Below are positions 1-11,043 of a stretch of 52,574 nucleotides of DNA, one piece after another. This DNA comes from a bacterium. Its GTDB lineage: Bacteria; Bacillota; Bacilli; Lactobacillales; Streptococcaceae. Position numbers and translations under genes: made by a program. The first letter of the stretch is position 1. Each line of letters starts with the position of its first letter. A model generated the notes under the pieces. That model saw only the letters and a program-made list of their open reading frames with translations. It was not told the origin of the DNA and searched no databases. The stretch is taken from NCBI GenBank assembly GCA_905221385.1, contig CAJNCV010000014.1:1-52574 (forward strand), read 5' to 3'.

Positions 1-1
1 T

Positions 2-82
2 CGCACAACTGGATTTGAGAACATTGATGAACTCAATAAAGTTCTCCAAACCACAGCGACTTCATGGACTGAACGTGCGTAA
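2..82 (+). CDS. lacD: C-terminal end of probable tagatose 1,6-diphosphate aldolase (partial)
   Basis: Only the last 26 codons lie in the window and they end at TAA. The readable tail includes the segment FENIDELNKVL followed by TATSWTERA. This resembles, from memory, the C-terminus of LacD-type tagatose-bisphosphate aldolases, which cleave tagatose 1,6-bisphosphate to triose phosphates in the tagatose-6-phosphate pathway. Context supports this, because the next genes are lacT, lacG, lacF and lacE, which feed galactose 6-phosphate into that pathway. The catalytic part is outside the window, so the call rests on the tail and neighbours only. Confidence 0.55.
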   Translation, partial: RTTGFENIDELNKVLQTTATSWTERA

Positions 83-135
83 GATTTTAACTGGACTGTT
101 TAAACATTTTTGTCTAAAAATAGAATTTTTGTGAT

Positions 136-149
136 TGAAAGTGTTTACA
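136..149 (-). promoter_or_regulatory. Candidate cre site (CcpA) over the lacT -35
   Basis: Read on the minus strand, the 14 bases are TGTAAACACTTTCA. This matches the CcpA cre consensus TGNAANCGNNNNCA at all fixed positions except one (A for G at position 8). It overlaps the -35 box of the lacT promoter, a position where CcpA binding would block transcription when glucose is available. This is a motif match only. Confidence 0.55.
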
Positions 150-172
150 ATCTTTTATCTTGGTGATATAAT
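144..172 (+). promoter_or_regulatory. lacT operon promoter
   Basis: TTTACA at 144-149 and a perfect TATAAT at 167-172 are separated by 17 bases. Transcription should start near 179, leaving a leader of about 135 nt before the lacT start codon that contains the antiterminator target and a terminator. Confidence 0.75.
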
Positions 173-193
173 TAAACCATAATTTAATAGTAG

Positions 194-277
194 TGAGTGT
201 TACTAAGTAATATTAGGCATGATCACAGATGAATTGGAAAATAGTAGATTTTCTAACCTCATTTGTGGTCATTTTTT
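194..277 (+). promoter_or_regulatory. RAT antiterminator site overlapping an intrinsic terminator in the lacT leader
   Basis: Bases 194-224 resemble the ribonucleic antiterminator (RAT) of the BglG/LicT/LacT family: a GTGTTACT half followed by TTAGGCA. The 3' end of this element overlaps the left arm of a terminator, which is a 13-bp stem (220-232 with 259-271, with G-U pairs) followed by six Ts at 272-277. RAT folding and terminator folding are therefore mutually exclusive. This is the classic arrangement in which dephosphorylated or otherwise activated LacT stabilises the RAT and lets RNA polymerase read into its own operon. I see the elements; control by this LacT is inferred. Confidence 0.75.
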
Positions 278-314
278 GTACTCATATACCTTTAGGATAC
301 AAAAGGAGGTTGCC

Positions 315-2562
<2,248 letters not shown>

Positions 2563-2574
2563 AGGAACTGAAAC

Positions 2575-2886
2575 ATGAAAAAAAATGAATTACAAATGCT
2601 TGGATTTGAAATTGTTGCATACTCGGGTGACGCTCGCAGTACACTGTTGCAACTATTAAAAGAAGCAAGGTCTGGAAACTTTGACAATGTCGAGCGAGCT
2701 ATGCGTGATGCTGATGAGAATCTAGCGAAAGCCCATAATGCTCAGACAAAACTATTAGCAGAAGAAGCCGCTGGTGAAGATTTGGATATTGGTTTTATCT
2801 TTATCCACGGTCAGGATCACCTGATGACAACCCTGTTGCTTCGTGATTTAATTCAGGATTTTATAGAACTTTATAAAAATCATTAA
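2575..2886 (+). CDS. lacF: PTS lactose-family EIIA component
   Basis: This soluble, all-helical trimeric phosphocarrier of 103 residues passes phosphate from HPr to the EIIB domain of LacE. The family active-site histidine is H78 in IHGQDHLM, with the second conserved histidine H82. The length is typical of the EIIA-Lac family, which also serves cellobiose and chitobiose, so specificity comes from the partner EIIC and from LacG. The gene lies 12 bases after lacG and is followed by a hairpin and then lacE. Confidence 0.9.
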   Translation: MKKNELQMLGFEIVAYSGDARSTLLQLLKEARSGNFDNVERAMRDADENLAKAHNAQTKLLAEEAAGEDLDIGFIFIHGQDHLMTTLLLRDLIQDFIELYKNH

Positions 2887-2906
2887 TTTAAAAGAAAGGA
2901 TATAAC

Positions 2907-2947
2907 CAATGCTTAGTAGAATTTTCCTCCCTTTCTACTAGGCATTG
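2907..2947 (+). promoter_or_regulatory. Intercistronic hairpin between lacF and lacE
   Basis: A 15-bp stem with one G-U pair (2907-2921 with 2933-2947) encloses an 11-base pyrimidine-rich loop. No run of Ts follows, so it is not a standard terminator. It could be an mRNA stability or processing element setting the LacF to LacE ratio. A 10-codon reading frame (ATG 2909, TAG ending 2941, with AAAGGA upstream) lies within the stem-loop; I do not claim it is translated. Confidence 0.55.
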
Positions 2948-2965
2948 ATTGTAGGGAGTTTTATC

Positions 2966-4624
2966 ATGAATAAACTCATTCAACAAATTGAAAAAGGAAA
3001 ACCCTTTTTCGAGAAGGTCTCACGTAACATTTATCTGGGCGCTATCCGTGATGGTTTCCTAGCAGCTATGCCAGCGATATTATTTTCAAGTATTTTTATC
3101 TTGATTGCTTCCATACCGGATGTTCTTGGTGTCAAATTACCCGAAGACGTTTCAGCTTGGCTTTGGAAAATATATAACTATTCAATGGGAGTAGTTGCTA
3201 TTCTAGTTTCTGCCACAACTGCACGTTGTTTAGCTGAATCTGTTAATAGAAAAATGCCTGCAAACAAAAAGATTAATGCAGTATCCGTGATGCTAGCTTC
3301 TATCGTTAGTTTTCTCCTATTAAGTGTTGATCAAATAGATAAGGGACTTGCTAGTGGTTACATGGGGACAAAGGGAATTCTAGCAGCATTTGTAGCAGCT
3401 TTTATCACAGTAAATATGTATAAATTCTGTGTTTTGAAAGATATTACGATTAAGATGCCTAAAGAAGTGCCAGGGACTATATCCCAAACCTTCCGAGATA
3501 TCTTCCCATTCTCATTTGCAGTTTTTGCAGCAGTCATTATTGATACGCTTGTCCGCCATTTCTTTGGACATTCATTTGCGGAAGCTGTAATCACTTTAAT
3601 GCAACCGTTATTCAGCGCCGCTGATGGTTATCTAGGAATTGCCATTATCTGGGGTGCGATGGCTCTCTTCTGGTTTGTAGGTGTACACGGACCATCTATC
3701 GTAGAACCAGCGATTGTAGCAGTTATTTATGCAAATGTTGAAACAAACCTTCAATTGGTTAAGGCAGGAGAACAGGCTTCAAATGTTTTGACAGTTGGTT
3801 TGGGTAATTTCGTTGGTACCATGGGTGGTACAGGTGCAACGTTAGTTGTTCCCTTCTTATTCCTCCTTTTTGCAAAATCAAAACAATTAAAAGCTGTAGG
3901 TAAGGCTTCCTTCATTCCAGTAAGTTTCGCAGTTAATGAACCTTTACTTTTTGCCACACCAATTATTTTAAATCCATATTTCTTTGTACCATTTTTATTT
4001 GCACCAATTGCAAATGTTTGGATCTTTAAGTTCTTTGTAGATGTCTTAAAAATGAATAGTTTTATGTACGTTCTACCTTGGGCCACACCTGCTCCAATAG
4101 GATTGATCCTCGGTACTGGTGTAAGCGTTCTCGCAATTATCTTAGTATTTGTCTTAATTTTTGTGGATAGTATTATCTATCTTCCATTTATCAAGGCTTA
4201 TGATGACTCACTTCTTGAAGAAGAAAAGCAAAAAACAAGCGAAGATAGAACAGAACAGTCTAATCCTGAAACAGTATCAAATAAAGAAGTTGTTACCAAA
4301 TTAGGGAATCAATCAATCAATGTATTGGTCCTTTGTGCTGGAGCAGGCACGAGCGCTATGCTTGCAAATGCAATCACTGAAGGAGCCAAAGAAACAGGAG
4401 CCACTATTTCAGCATCAGCTGGTGCTTATGGATCTCATTATGAAATCATGAAGAACTTTGATATGATTATACTGGCTCCACAGGTAAATTCATTCTATGA
4501 AGATATCAAGAAAGACACAGATGCCCTCGGTATAAAACTTGCTGCTACAAAAGGTGCTGAATACATTAAATTAACACGTGATCCTAAAGGAGCCATTTCA
4601 TTTGTGCTATCCTATTTCGATTGA
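2966..4624 (+). CDS. lacE: PTS lactose-family EIICB permease
   Basis: This membrane permease of 552 residues imports and phosphorylates a beta-galactoside at the 6-position. The N-terminal EIIC domain (about residues 1-410) has many hydrophobic segments and family motifs such as GVHGPSIVEP, which lines the substrate site, and NEPLLFATPI. A charged linker with many E, K and S residues follows. The C-terminal EIIB domain carries the phosphocysteine C457 in VLVLCAGAGTSAM. I chose ATG 2966 with AGGGAG upstream; an in-frame TTG at 2945 lies inside the hairpin and is less likely. Phosphate flows PtsI to HPr (both encoded later in this window) to LacF to LacE. The exact sugar cannot be read from sequence; lactose or galactobiose are the main candidates. 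Confidence 0.88.
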   Translation: MNKLIQQIEKGKPFFEKVSRNIYLGAIRDGFLAAMPAILFSSIFILIASIPDVLGVKLPEDVSAWLWKIYNYSMGVVAILVSATTARCLAESVNRKMPANKKINAVSVMLASIVSFLLLSVDQIDKGLASGYMGTKGILAAFVAAFITVNMYKFCVLKDITIKMPKEVPGTISQTFRDIFPFSFAVFAAVIIDTLVRHFFGHSFAEAVITLMQPLFSAADGYLGIAIIWGAMALFWFVGVHGPSIVEPAIVAVIYANVETNLQLVKAGEQASNVLTVGLGNFVGTMGGTGATLVVPFLFLLFAKSKQLKAVGKASFIPVSFAVNEPLLFATPIILNPYFFVPFLFAPIANVWIFKFFVDVLKMNSFMYVLPWATPAPIGLILGTGVSVLAIILVFVLIFVDSIIYLPFIKAYDDSLLEEEKQKTSEDRTEQSNPETVSNKEVVTKLGNQSINVLVLCAGAGTSAMLANAITEGAKETGATISASAGAYGSHYEIMKNFDMIILAPQVNSFYEDIKKDTDALGIKLAATKGAEYIKLTRDPKGAISFVLSYFD

Positions 4625-4639
4625 TATTTAGGTGATGAT

Positions 4640-6670
4640 ATGAGATATAATTCTAAATTGGTCAATTTCATCTCGATGACTTTTCTGTTAGCATTCCTCT
4701 TTATCTTACCAGCTAAAAATGTCTTTGCAGATGATGATTTTTATGTCGAAAAGGTTGAAAACTTACCCAGTGATTTTATTAAAGGAGCTGATATTTCAAC
4801 ATTAATAGCACAAGAAGAAAGTGGTGTTCGCTATTATGATGAGAATGGTAACGAGAAAGATTTAATCACTATTCTGGCAGAAAATGGTGTCAATTATGTT
4901 CGTGTTCGAATATGGAATAACCCTTATGATGACAAAGGTCATGGGTACGGTGCTGGTAATAGTGACCTCTCTAAGGCGATTGCAATTGGGAAAAGAGCTA
5001 CTGCTGCAGGGATGAGAGTTCTGGTGGATTTCCACTATTCAGATTTCTGGGCAGATCCGGGTCGTCAGGTCTCTCCAAAAGCTTGGGCCAATATGACGAT
5101 CGATGAAAAATCTAAAGCTTTATATCAATTTACAAAAGAAAGTTTGAACACACTGCGTGCTTCAGGTGTCGATGTTGGTATGGTTCAAGTTGGGAATGAA
5201 ACAACTAGCAGTGGCATGGCAGGAGAAGCAGGTGACGAACGTTATCAGTTATTTAAAGCGGGTACGCAGGCTGTCAGGGATGTTGACAAATCCATATTGA
5301 TAACCTTACACTTCACCAATCCAGAAAAGAAATCAACGATCTTGTATTATGCAGAAAAGCTAAAAGAGAATCAGATTGATTATGATGTTTTTGCAACGAG
5401 TTACTATTCATTTTGGCATGGAAGTCTTGAAAACTTAAATTCAGTTTTGACAGAGATTAGAGAAAAATATGGAAAACAAACTTTAATCGCAGAAACAAGT
5501 TATGCTTATACATTGGAAGATGGTGATGGTCAGAAGAATGTGATCAAATCTGAGCAACAAACGAAGAATGGAGGGTATCCTCCAACCGTGCAAGGCCAGG
5601 CCAATAATTTGCGTGATGTGATTGCTACAAGTCAATCTGCAGGTGCTTTAGGAGTGTTCTATTGGGAACCTGCTTGGGTACCGGTCGGTAAAGCTGATAG
5701 AAATTCGAACCTCCCTATTTGGGAGCAATATGGTTCTGGCTGGGCTTCATCATATGCCATCTCTTATGATCCTAACGTTGATGAATCAAATTATGGAGGA
5801 TCTGAATGGGATAATCAAGCACTATTTGATTTTAATGGAAAAGCCCTTCAATCTTTAAAGATATTTAAATTTGTCAATACAGGTTATGGCACAGTACCTG
5901 AGAAAAAGGATAATCAAAACAGAGAGAAAGAAGACGAGGACACCACAAATTTACTTCAAAACGGAAGTTTCGAAGAAGAGAACTTAGAAGCCTATAAGAT
6001 CAGTCAAAGCTATGTTGAACGTCAGAATGATACCCCTAAGACGGGTCAATATGCCCTTCATTTTTGGTCAGATAAGAGTATTGATTATCAAGTAGAGCAA
6101 GCAGTTACTCTTGAACCAGGAACCTATCGTTTCTCAATTCAAATGCAAGGGGATAAAACAGGTAGTAGTGAAAGAATCTTCTCTTATGTGAGGTTCAATG
6201 ATACAACTTCAGAAGGGAATCAACTACACTTGGAAGGTTATGCTATTTGGAAAGAGAGTGTTATTGAGTTTAAACTTACTGAAAAGACTCAGGTAAATGT
6301 GGGTCTATCAGTTACAGCAGATGCGGGAGCTTGGGGAACAACTGACGATTGGAAATTGAAAAAAATCGATGCAACTGAAAATTCCCAAACCCCGTCAGAA
6401 CAGACTCAAACTGATGATAGCCATGAAGGAAAGCTAGAACCACCATTATCTTCATCAGAGGATCCAAAGTCTAAAACAGAACCATCAACTTCCTCCCAAA
6501 AAGTGACTACTAACCAGTCGGTTCGAAAAGATGAAGGTAGTAGAACCCAGAATGATAAACGTAAAAATCTTCCTGAAACGGGAATGAGAGATCAAAAGAT
6601 ATTGTTCATATTGGGATTGGGAGGTATCGTATTAGTTATAGGAACAAATTTGTATCGTAGGAAAAAATAG
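4640..6670 (+). CDS. Secreted, wall-anchored endo-beta-1,4-galactanase (GH53) with galactan-binding module
   Basis: This 676-residue protein should cut beta-1,4-galactan side chains (for example of pectic arabinogalactan) into short galacto-oligosaccharides. A signal peptide covers about residues 1-30. The GH53 catalytic domain (about 45-410) has acid/base E187 in VQVGNET and nucleophile E285 in LIAETSYAY. A beta-sandwich module (about 435-590, beginning NLLQNGSFEE) looks like CBM61. A Ser/Thr/Pro/Glu-rich spacer and a sortase signal follow: LPETG at 644-648, a hydrophobic helix and the RRKK tail. It starts 15 bases after lacE with no promoter or terminator between them, so I place it in the lac operon. 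This is the ganA/galA-type enzyme; which symbol applies here is uncertain. Confidence 0.88.
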   Translation: MRYNSKLVNFISMTFLLAFLFILPAKNVFADDDFYVEKVENLPSDFIKGADISTLIAQEESGVRYYDENGNEKDLITILAENGVNYVRVRIWNNPYDDKGHGYGAGNSDLSKAIAIGKRATAAGMRVLVDFHYSDFWADPGRQVSPKAWANMTIDEKSKALYQFTKESLNTLRASGVDVGMVQVGNETTSSGMAGEAGDERYQLFKAGTQAVRDVDKSILITLHFTNPEKKSTILYYAEKLKENQIDYDVFATSYYSFWHGSLENLNSVLTEIREKYGKQTLIAETSYAYTLEDGDGQKNVIKSEQQTKNGGYPPTVQGQANNLRDVIATSQSAGALGVFYWEPAWVPVGKADRNSNLPIWEQYGSGWASSYAISYDPNVDESNYGGSEWDNQALFDFNGKALQSLKIFKFVNTGYGTVPEKKDNQNREKEDEDTTNLLQNGSFEEENLEAYKISQSYVERQNDTPKTGQYALHFWSDKSIDYQVEQAVTLEPGTYRFSIQMQGDKTGSSERIFSYVRFNDTTSEGNQLHLEGYAIWKESVIEFKLTEKTQVNVGLSVTADAGAWGTTDDWKLKKIDATENSQTPSEQTQTDDSHEGKLEPPLSSSEDPKSKTEPSTSSQKVTTNQSVRKDEGSRTQNDKRKNLPETGMRDQKILFILGLGGIVLVIGTNLYRRKK

Positions 6671-6705
6671 TTGAAATTTTAACTTATCGATTAAACCTTA
6701 ATATG

Positions 6706-6738
6706 AAAATTCCCCGCCAAAAAGGCAGGGGAATTTTT
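6706..6738. terminator. Bidirectional terminator between the galactanase gene and lacR
   Basis: A GC-rich stem (6706-6718 with 6724-6737, one bulged base) has A-rich flank on one side and a T-run on the other. It can terminate the lac-galactanase transcript on the plus strand and lacR on the minus strand. Confidence 0.85.
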
Positions 6739-7504
6739 ATGGTTTTGATAAAAGAATGGTTGTTTGTTTCGACAGTTCCTCAAATGTTTCCTGGCTCAGT
6801 TTGGAATCTGAAACGATGGTATCAATCTCTGAGATATTGTAGAAAGTATAAAAATCAAACTTATTAAACTTACTGTGGTCTGCTAGTAAGTATTTTTTAT
6901 TGGCATTGTTCAAGGCGATTCGTTGTACCTCGCCCTCTTCTTCACTGAAAGTAGCAATTGCCTTATCCTTAATACCATTACAACTTACAAAAGCTTTAGA
7001 AAACTGAAGGTTGGTCAAATCCTGCAAGGTGAGTGTCCCTACAAAAGCACCAGTGATAGAGCGATAATTTCCACCAATCAAAATCAAATCTGTTAGTTTT
7101 CGTTCGTTTAGGATGAGAAAGACTGGAAGACTGTTTGTTACAACACGAATATTATCAATTGGGAGCTCACGAGCAAAACATTCTAAGGTTGTTCCTGGCC
7201 CGATAAAAATAGTTTCACCTTCGTCAATCAAATGACCAGCAAAACGACTAATTTCTTGTTTTTCAGCAATCTGCAAGCCTTGTTTTTCAACGTTTGAGCG
7301 TTCGTTGTTTAAGAGAGAACCTGTACGAAGTTTTTCAGCGCCACCGTGCACACGAACCAGCAAATCCTTATCTGCCAATTCTTGTAAGTAGCGACGAGCT
7401 GTCATATCTGACACATCAAGACTCTCCATAATCTCTTTTACAGTAATAGTGCCTTTTGTGTTTACTGCTTCTAGAATACTATCTAGTTTTTCTTGCTTTA
7501 GCAT
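6737..7504 (-). CDS. lacR: DeoR-family repressor, LacR type
   Basis: This 255-residue regulator has an N-terminal winged helix-turn-helix (residues about 4-58, with the recognition region VSDMTARRYLQEL) and the DeoR sugar-phosphate sensing domain (about 75-230, including GPGTTLECFA and NANKKYLLADHSKF). LacR of lactic acid bacteria represses the tagatose-pathway and lac genes and is released by tagatose 6-phosphate. The ATG at 7504 is preferred: GAGGTG lies six bases upstream, while a GTG at 7513 overlaps that ribosome site. It is convergent with the galactanase gene and shares its terminator. That it controls the neighbouring lac genes is inferred from position and family. Confidence 0.8.
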   Translation of the reverse strand: MLKQEKLDSILEAVNTKGTITVKEIMESLDVSDMTARRYLQELADKDLLVRVHGGAEKLRTGSLLNNERSNVEKQGLQIAEKQEISRFAGHLIDEGETIFIGPGTTLECFARELPIDNIRVVTNSLPVFLILNERKLTDLILIGGNYRSITGAFVGTLTLQDLTNLQFSKAFVSCNGIKDKAIATFSEEEGEVQRIALNNANKKYLLADHSKFNKFDFYTFYNISEIDTIVSDSKLSQETFEELSKQTTILLSKP

Positions 7505-7590
7505 CCTTATCACCTCGATTTCTACTATTATTATCTTACCATAAAACGCTCAATCAATCAAATAGAAAAAAACAAAATAAAACAAAAACA

Positions 7591-7628
7591 AAAATATCAT
7601 GGTTGTTTTAAACAAACCATGATATTTT
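7591..7628. terminator. Terminator downstream of nrdF
   Basis: A perfect 14-bp inverted repeat (7591-7604 with 7615-7628) is flanked on the nrdF exit side by an A-rich plus strand, which is T-rich in the minus-strand transcript. It ends the nrd operon and lies upstream of lacR. Confidence 0.8.
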
Positions 7629-7643
7629 GAATGATCGGCCAAA

Positions 7644-8606
7644 TTAGTCTAAACCGTAGTTGTAGTCCTCGTCTTGCATGGCTTCAACTTCACCAAGGAG
7701 GTAACCATTTCCGACTTGAGAGAAGAAGTCGTGGTTAGAAGTTCCTGTTGAGATTCCGTTCATGACGATAGGATTGACATCATCAGCTGAATCTGGGAAG
7801 AGTGGATCTTGTCCTAGGTTCATAAGGGCCTTATTGGCATTGTAACGAAGGAAGGTTTTAACTTCCTCAGTCCAGCCAACACCGTCATAGAGGCTTTCTG
7901 TATAGCCCTCTTCGTTTTCGTAGAGCGTGTAGAGCAGGTCGTACATCCATTCTTTGAGTTTTTCTTGCTCTTTTTCAGGCAATTCGTTAAAGCCAAGTTG
8001 GAATTTGTAACCAATGTAGGTTCCGTGAACAGACTCATCACGAATGATCAGTTTGATGATTTCCGCAACGTTGGCCAGTTTGTTGTTACCGAGATAGTAA
8101 AGCGGTGTAAAGAAACCAGAGTAGAAGAGGAAGGTTTCAAGGAAAACGCTGGCAACCTTCTTTTCAAGGGGGCTACCATTGAGGTAGATTTCGTTGATAA
8201 TTTCAGCTTTTCTTTGTAAGTAAGGGTTGGTGTTGGTCCATTCAAAGATTTCTTCAATCTCAGCCTTGGTATTCAAGGTCGAAAAGATAGAAGAATAAGA
8301 TTTTGCATGGACAGATTCCATAAATTGGATGTTGTTGAAAACAGCTTCCTCATGCGGTGTACGGATGTCTGAGCGAAGCGCCTGAACTCCTGTTTCAGAT
8401 TGCATGGTATCAAGAAGCGTCAAACCACCAAAGACTTTTCCTACTAAATCTTTTTCTTTGTTTGATAGTTTTCTCCAGTCGTCTAGGTCATTTGACAAGG
8501 GGATACGCGTATCGAGCCAAAATTGCTCCGTTAGCTTTTCCCAAGTTGATTTGTCGATGACATCTTCGATGGCATTCCAGTTAATGGCTTTGTAGTAAGT
8601 TTCCAT
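7644..8606 (-). CDS. nrdF: Class Ib ribonucleotide reductase beta subunit
   Basis: This is the small subunit of the aerobic class Ib ribonucleotide reductase. It holds a dimetal centre and tyrosyl radical used by NrdE to make deoxyribonucleotides. At 320 residues it has the usual NrdF length. Metal-ligand helices are visible around FMESVHAKSY and IIRDESVHGTY (an ExxH pair). ATG 8606 with an upstream AAAGAG was chosen; a longer reading from 8648 adds 14 residues unlike the family. The order nrdH-nrdE-nrdF is standard. NrdI, the flavodoxin needed for manganese cofactor assembly, is not in this window. Confidence 0.95.
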   Translation of the reverse strand: METYYKAINWNAIEDVIDKSTWEKLTEQFWLDTRIPLSNDLDDWRKLSNKEKDLVGKVFGGLTLLDTMQSETGVQALRSDIRTPHEEAVFNNIQFMESVHAKSYSSIFSTLNTKAEIEEIFEWTNTNPYLQRKAEIINEIYLNGSPLEKKVASVFLETFLFYSGFFTPLYYLGNNKLANVAEIIKLIIRDESVHGTYIGYKFQLGFNELPEKEQEKLKEWMYDLLYTLYENEEGYTESLYDGVGWTEEVKTFLRYNANKALMNLGQDPLFPDSADDVNPIVMNGISTGTSNHDFFSQVGNGYLLGEVEAMQDEDYNYGLD

Positions 8607-8684
8607 TTGAAATCTCTTTCTGTATGTAATAATGCGATTATAGATCATCTCTATTTTATCATAGTCTGAGAAGAGTATCGCACA

Positions 8685-8706
8685 AAAAGTCGGGAGACCG
8701 ACTTTT
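8685..8706 (-). terminator. Hairpin terminator or attenuator between nrdE and nrdF
   Basis: A perfect 9-bp stem with a four-base loop (8685-8693 with 8698-8706) is followed in the minus-strand transcript by only five Ts. It lies in the 190-base gap between nrdE and nrdF and would lower, not abolish, nrdF expression. A second weaker inverted repeat (CTGAG at 8768-8772, CTCAG at 8786-8790) sits just after nrdE. Confidence 0.5.
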
Positions 8707-8797
8707 CATTTTTCATAGTATTAAGATACTTATCAAGTTTTGTCTGGCGGGTAATTTAATCAGTAGTCTGAGAAAATGTGGTTGTCTCAGATAAAAA

Positions 8798-10957
8798 TTA
8801 AATCACACAGCTTTCACATTGGTTAGCACCAACTTCCCCACCGTCGTCTGTAAAGGTACGGACGTAGTAGATAGACTTGATCCCCTTGTTAAAGGCATAG
8901 TTACGAAGGATAGACAAGTCACGTGTCGTTTGTTTGTTTTCTTTCTTCCATTCGTAAAGTCCTTTTGGAATGTCACTACGCATGAAGAGAGTGAGCGAAA
9001 GTCCTTGGTCCACGTGCTCAGTCGCAGCAGCGTAAACATCAATCACCTTACGCATATCCATGTCATAAGCAGAAGTGTAGTAAGGAATGGTATCTGTAGA
9101 CAAGCCTGCAGCAGGGTAGTAGATTTTACCAATTTTCTTCTCTTGGCGTTCTTCGATACGTTGCGTAATCGGGTGGATAGAAGCCGAAACGTCGTTGATG
9201 TAGCTGATAGAACCATTTGGCGCTACAGCAAGACGGTTTTGATGGTAAAGACCATCTGCTTGAACCTTTTCTCGAAGTTCAGCCCAGTCAGTAGCACTTG
9301 GAATAAAGACATCTTTAAAGAGTTCTTTAACACGGTCTGATTTTGGAACAAACTCGCCTGTCACATACTTGTCAAAGTAGCTACCATTAGCATAGTCTGA
9401 TTTTTCGAAGTTGTGGAAGGTGATACCGCGTTCGCGCGCAATATTGTTTGACTCAACTAAAGTCCAGTAGTTCATAAGCATAAAGTAGATGCTGGTAAAT
9501 TCAATTGACTCAGGTGATCCGTATTCGATCAGTTGTTGGGCAAGGTAGCTGTGCAGCCCCATGGCACCAAGACCAAAGGTGTGGGCCAAACTATTTCCGT
9601 GGTCGATAGTAGGAACAGCCACGATGTGTGAACTATCTGTAACGAAAGTAAGGGCACGAACCATAGCGCGGATTGAACGACCAAAGTCAGGTGAGGTCAT
9701 CATGTTGACCACGTTAGTTGATCCAAGGTTACATGAAACGTCCGTTCCCATTTGGAGGAATTCTTGAGCATCGTTGATTAAACTTGGTTCTTGAACTTGA
9801 AGGATCTCAGAACACAAGTTACTCATGATAATCTTTCCATCAACTGGATTTGCACGGTTAGCCGTATCAATGTTGACTACATAAGGGTAGCCGGATTCTT
9901 GTTGCAATTTAGAGATTTCCGTTTCCAAATCACGCGCCTTGATTTTTGTCTTGCGAATGTTTGGATTTGCGACTAGTTCATCGTATTTCTCAGTGATGTC
10001 GATGTAGTTGAATGGTACCCCGTATTCAAGCTCTACGGAGTAAGGGCTGAAGAGGTACATCTCTTCATTTTTGCGAGCCAATTCGTAGAATTTATCGGGT
10101 ACTACAACACCGAGTGAGAGGGTTTTGACCCGAACTTTTTCGTCAGCATTTTCTTTCTTGGTAGAAAGGAAGGCGATGATATCTGGGTGGAAGACATTGA
10201 GGTAAACAACCCCAGCTCCTTGACGTTGGCCCAGCTGGTTAGAGTAGGAGAAGCTGTCCTCAAAGAGTTTCATAACAGGCACAACGCCAGATGCAGCTCC
10301 CTCATAGCCCTTGATAGGCGCTCCAGCCTCCCGCAGATTGCTGAGGGAAATTCCGACTCCGCCTCCGATACGAGAGAGTTGCAGGGCAGAGTTAATGGAG
10401 CGGCCGATTGAGTTCATGTCATCTGTTACTTGGATGAGGAAACAAGAAACCAATTCACCACGACGAGCACGACCTGCGTTCAAGAAGGAAGGAGTAGCTG
10501 GTTGGTAGCGTTGGTGGATGATTTCATTGGCAATATCAGTCGCAATTGTTTCATCACCGTCAGCAAAATAAAGCGCATTAAAGAAGACACGGTCTTCCAT
10601 GCTTTCAAGATAATATTCCCCGTCGTTAGTTTTTAAGGCATATTGATTATAGAACTTATAGGCAGCCATGAAAGATTTGAATTGGAAGTTTTGATTCTTG
10701 ATAAATTGATGCAATTCTTCCAAAAACTCTGGACGGTATTTCTTGATAAAAGCTGTTTCGATGTAGTTGTGTTCAATGAGGTAGTTGATTTTATCAGTGA
10801 TTGAATCAAAAACCATAGTGTTTGGAACTACATTTTCTTTAAAGAAAGCATCCAAGGCTTCTTTATCTTTATGAAGCATGATTTGTCCATTGACAGGACG
10901 GTTGATTTCGTTATTGAGACGGAAGTAAGTTACGTCCTCAAGATGTTTTAATCCCAT
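8798..10957 (-). CDS. nrdE: Class Ib ribonucleotide reductase alpha subunit
   Basis: This is the catalytic subunit, 719 residues, which reduces ribonucleoside diphosphates with a thiyl radical generated through NrdF. The N-terminal region lacks an ATP-cone, as expected for class Ib. The reductase core carries recognisable segments such as SRIGGGVGISLSNLR, the active-site NLCSEI and the FGLGAMGLHSYL region. The C-terminal tail ends with the CESCVI thiol pair that is re-reduced by NrdH-redoxin. It follows nrdH on the minus strand after about 85 bases. Confidence 0.96.
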   Translation of the reverse strand: MGLKHLEDVTYFRLNNEINRPVNGQIMLHKDKEALDAFFKENVVPNTMVFDSITDKINYLIEHNYIETAFIKKYRPEFLEELHQFIKNQNFQFKSFMAAYKFYNQYALKTNDGEYYLESMEDRVFFNALYFADGDETIATDIANEIIHQRYQPATPSFLNAGRARRGELVSCFLIQVTDDMNSIGRSINSALQLSRIGGGVGISLSNLREAGAPIKGYEGAASGVVPVMKLFEDSFSYSNQLGQRQGAGVVYLNVFHPDIIAFLSTKKENADEKVRVKTLSLGVVVPDKFYELARKNEEMYLFSPYSVELEYGVPFNYIDITEKYDELVANPNIRKTKIKARDLETEISKLQQESGYPYVVNIDTANRANPVDGKIIMSNLCSEILQVQEPSLINDAQEFLQMGTDVSCNLGSTNVVNMMTSPDFGRSIRAMVRALTFVTDSSHIVAVPTIDHGNSLAHTFGLGAMGLHSYLAQQLIEYGSPESIEFTSIYFMLMNYWTLVESNNIARERGITFHNFEKSDYANGSYFDKYVTGEFVPKSDRVKELFKDVFIPSATDWAELREKVQADGLYHQNRLAVAPNGSISYINDVSASIHPITQRIEERQEKKIGKIYYPAAGLSTDTIPYYTSAYDMDMRKVIDVYAAATEHVDQGLSLTLFMRSDIPKGLYEWKKENKQTTRDLSILRNYAFNKGIKSIYYVRTFTDDGGEVGANQCESCVI

Positions 10958-11043
10958 AAAATTTTCCTTATCTAACCTGATTACAAAAGAAAGGCTTCTA
11001 AGTTAGCCCTAGAAGCGAGTTTCTTCTGGATGATGTACTAAGA

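Noticed and set aside
219..314. Longer N-terminus for LacT starting at 219
   Set aside because: These codons run through the terminator stem and T-run of the leader and lack a ribosome site. AGGAGGT sits correctly before ATG 315, where family similarity begins.
2909..2941. Ten-codon frame in the lacF-lacE hairpin as a leader peptide gene
   Set aside because: Too short to support, buried in a stem, with no regulatory codon run. It is mentioned only within the hairpin entry.
8819..9340. 173-residue open frame opposite nrdE
   Set aside because: Antisense shadow of nrdE with no ribosome site or recognisable domain.
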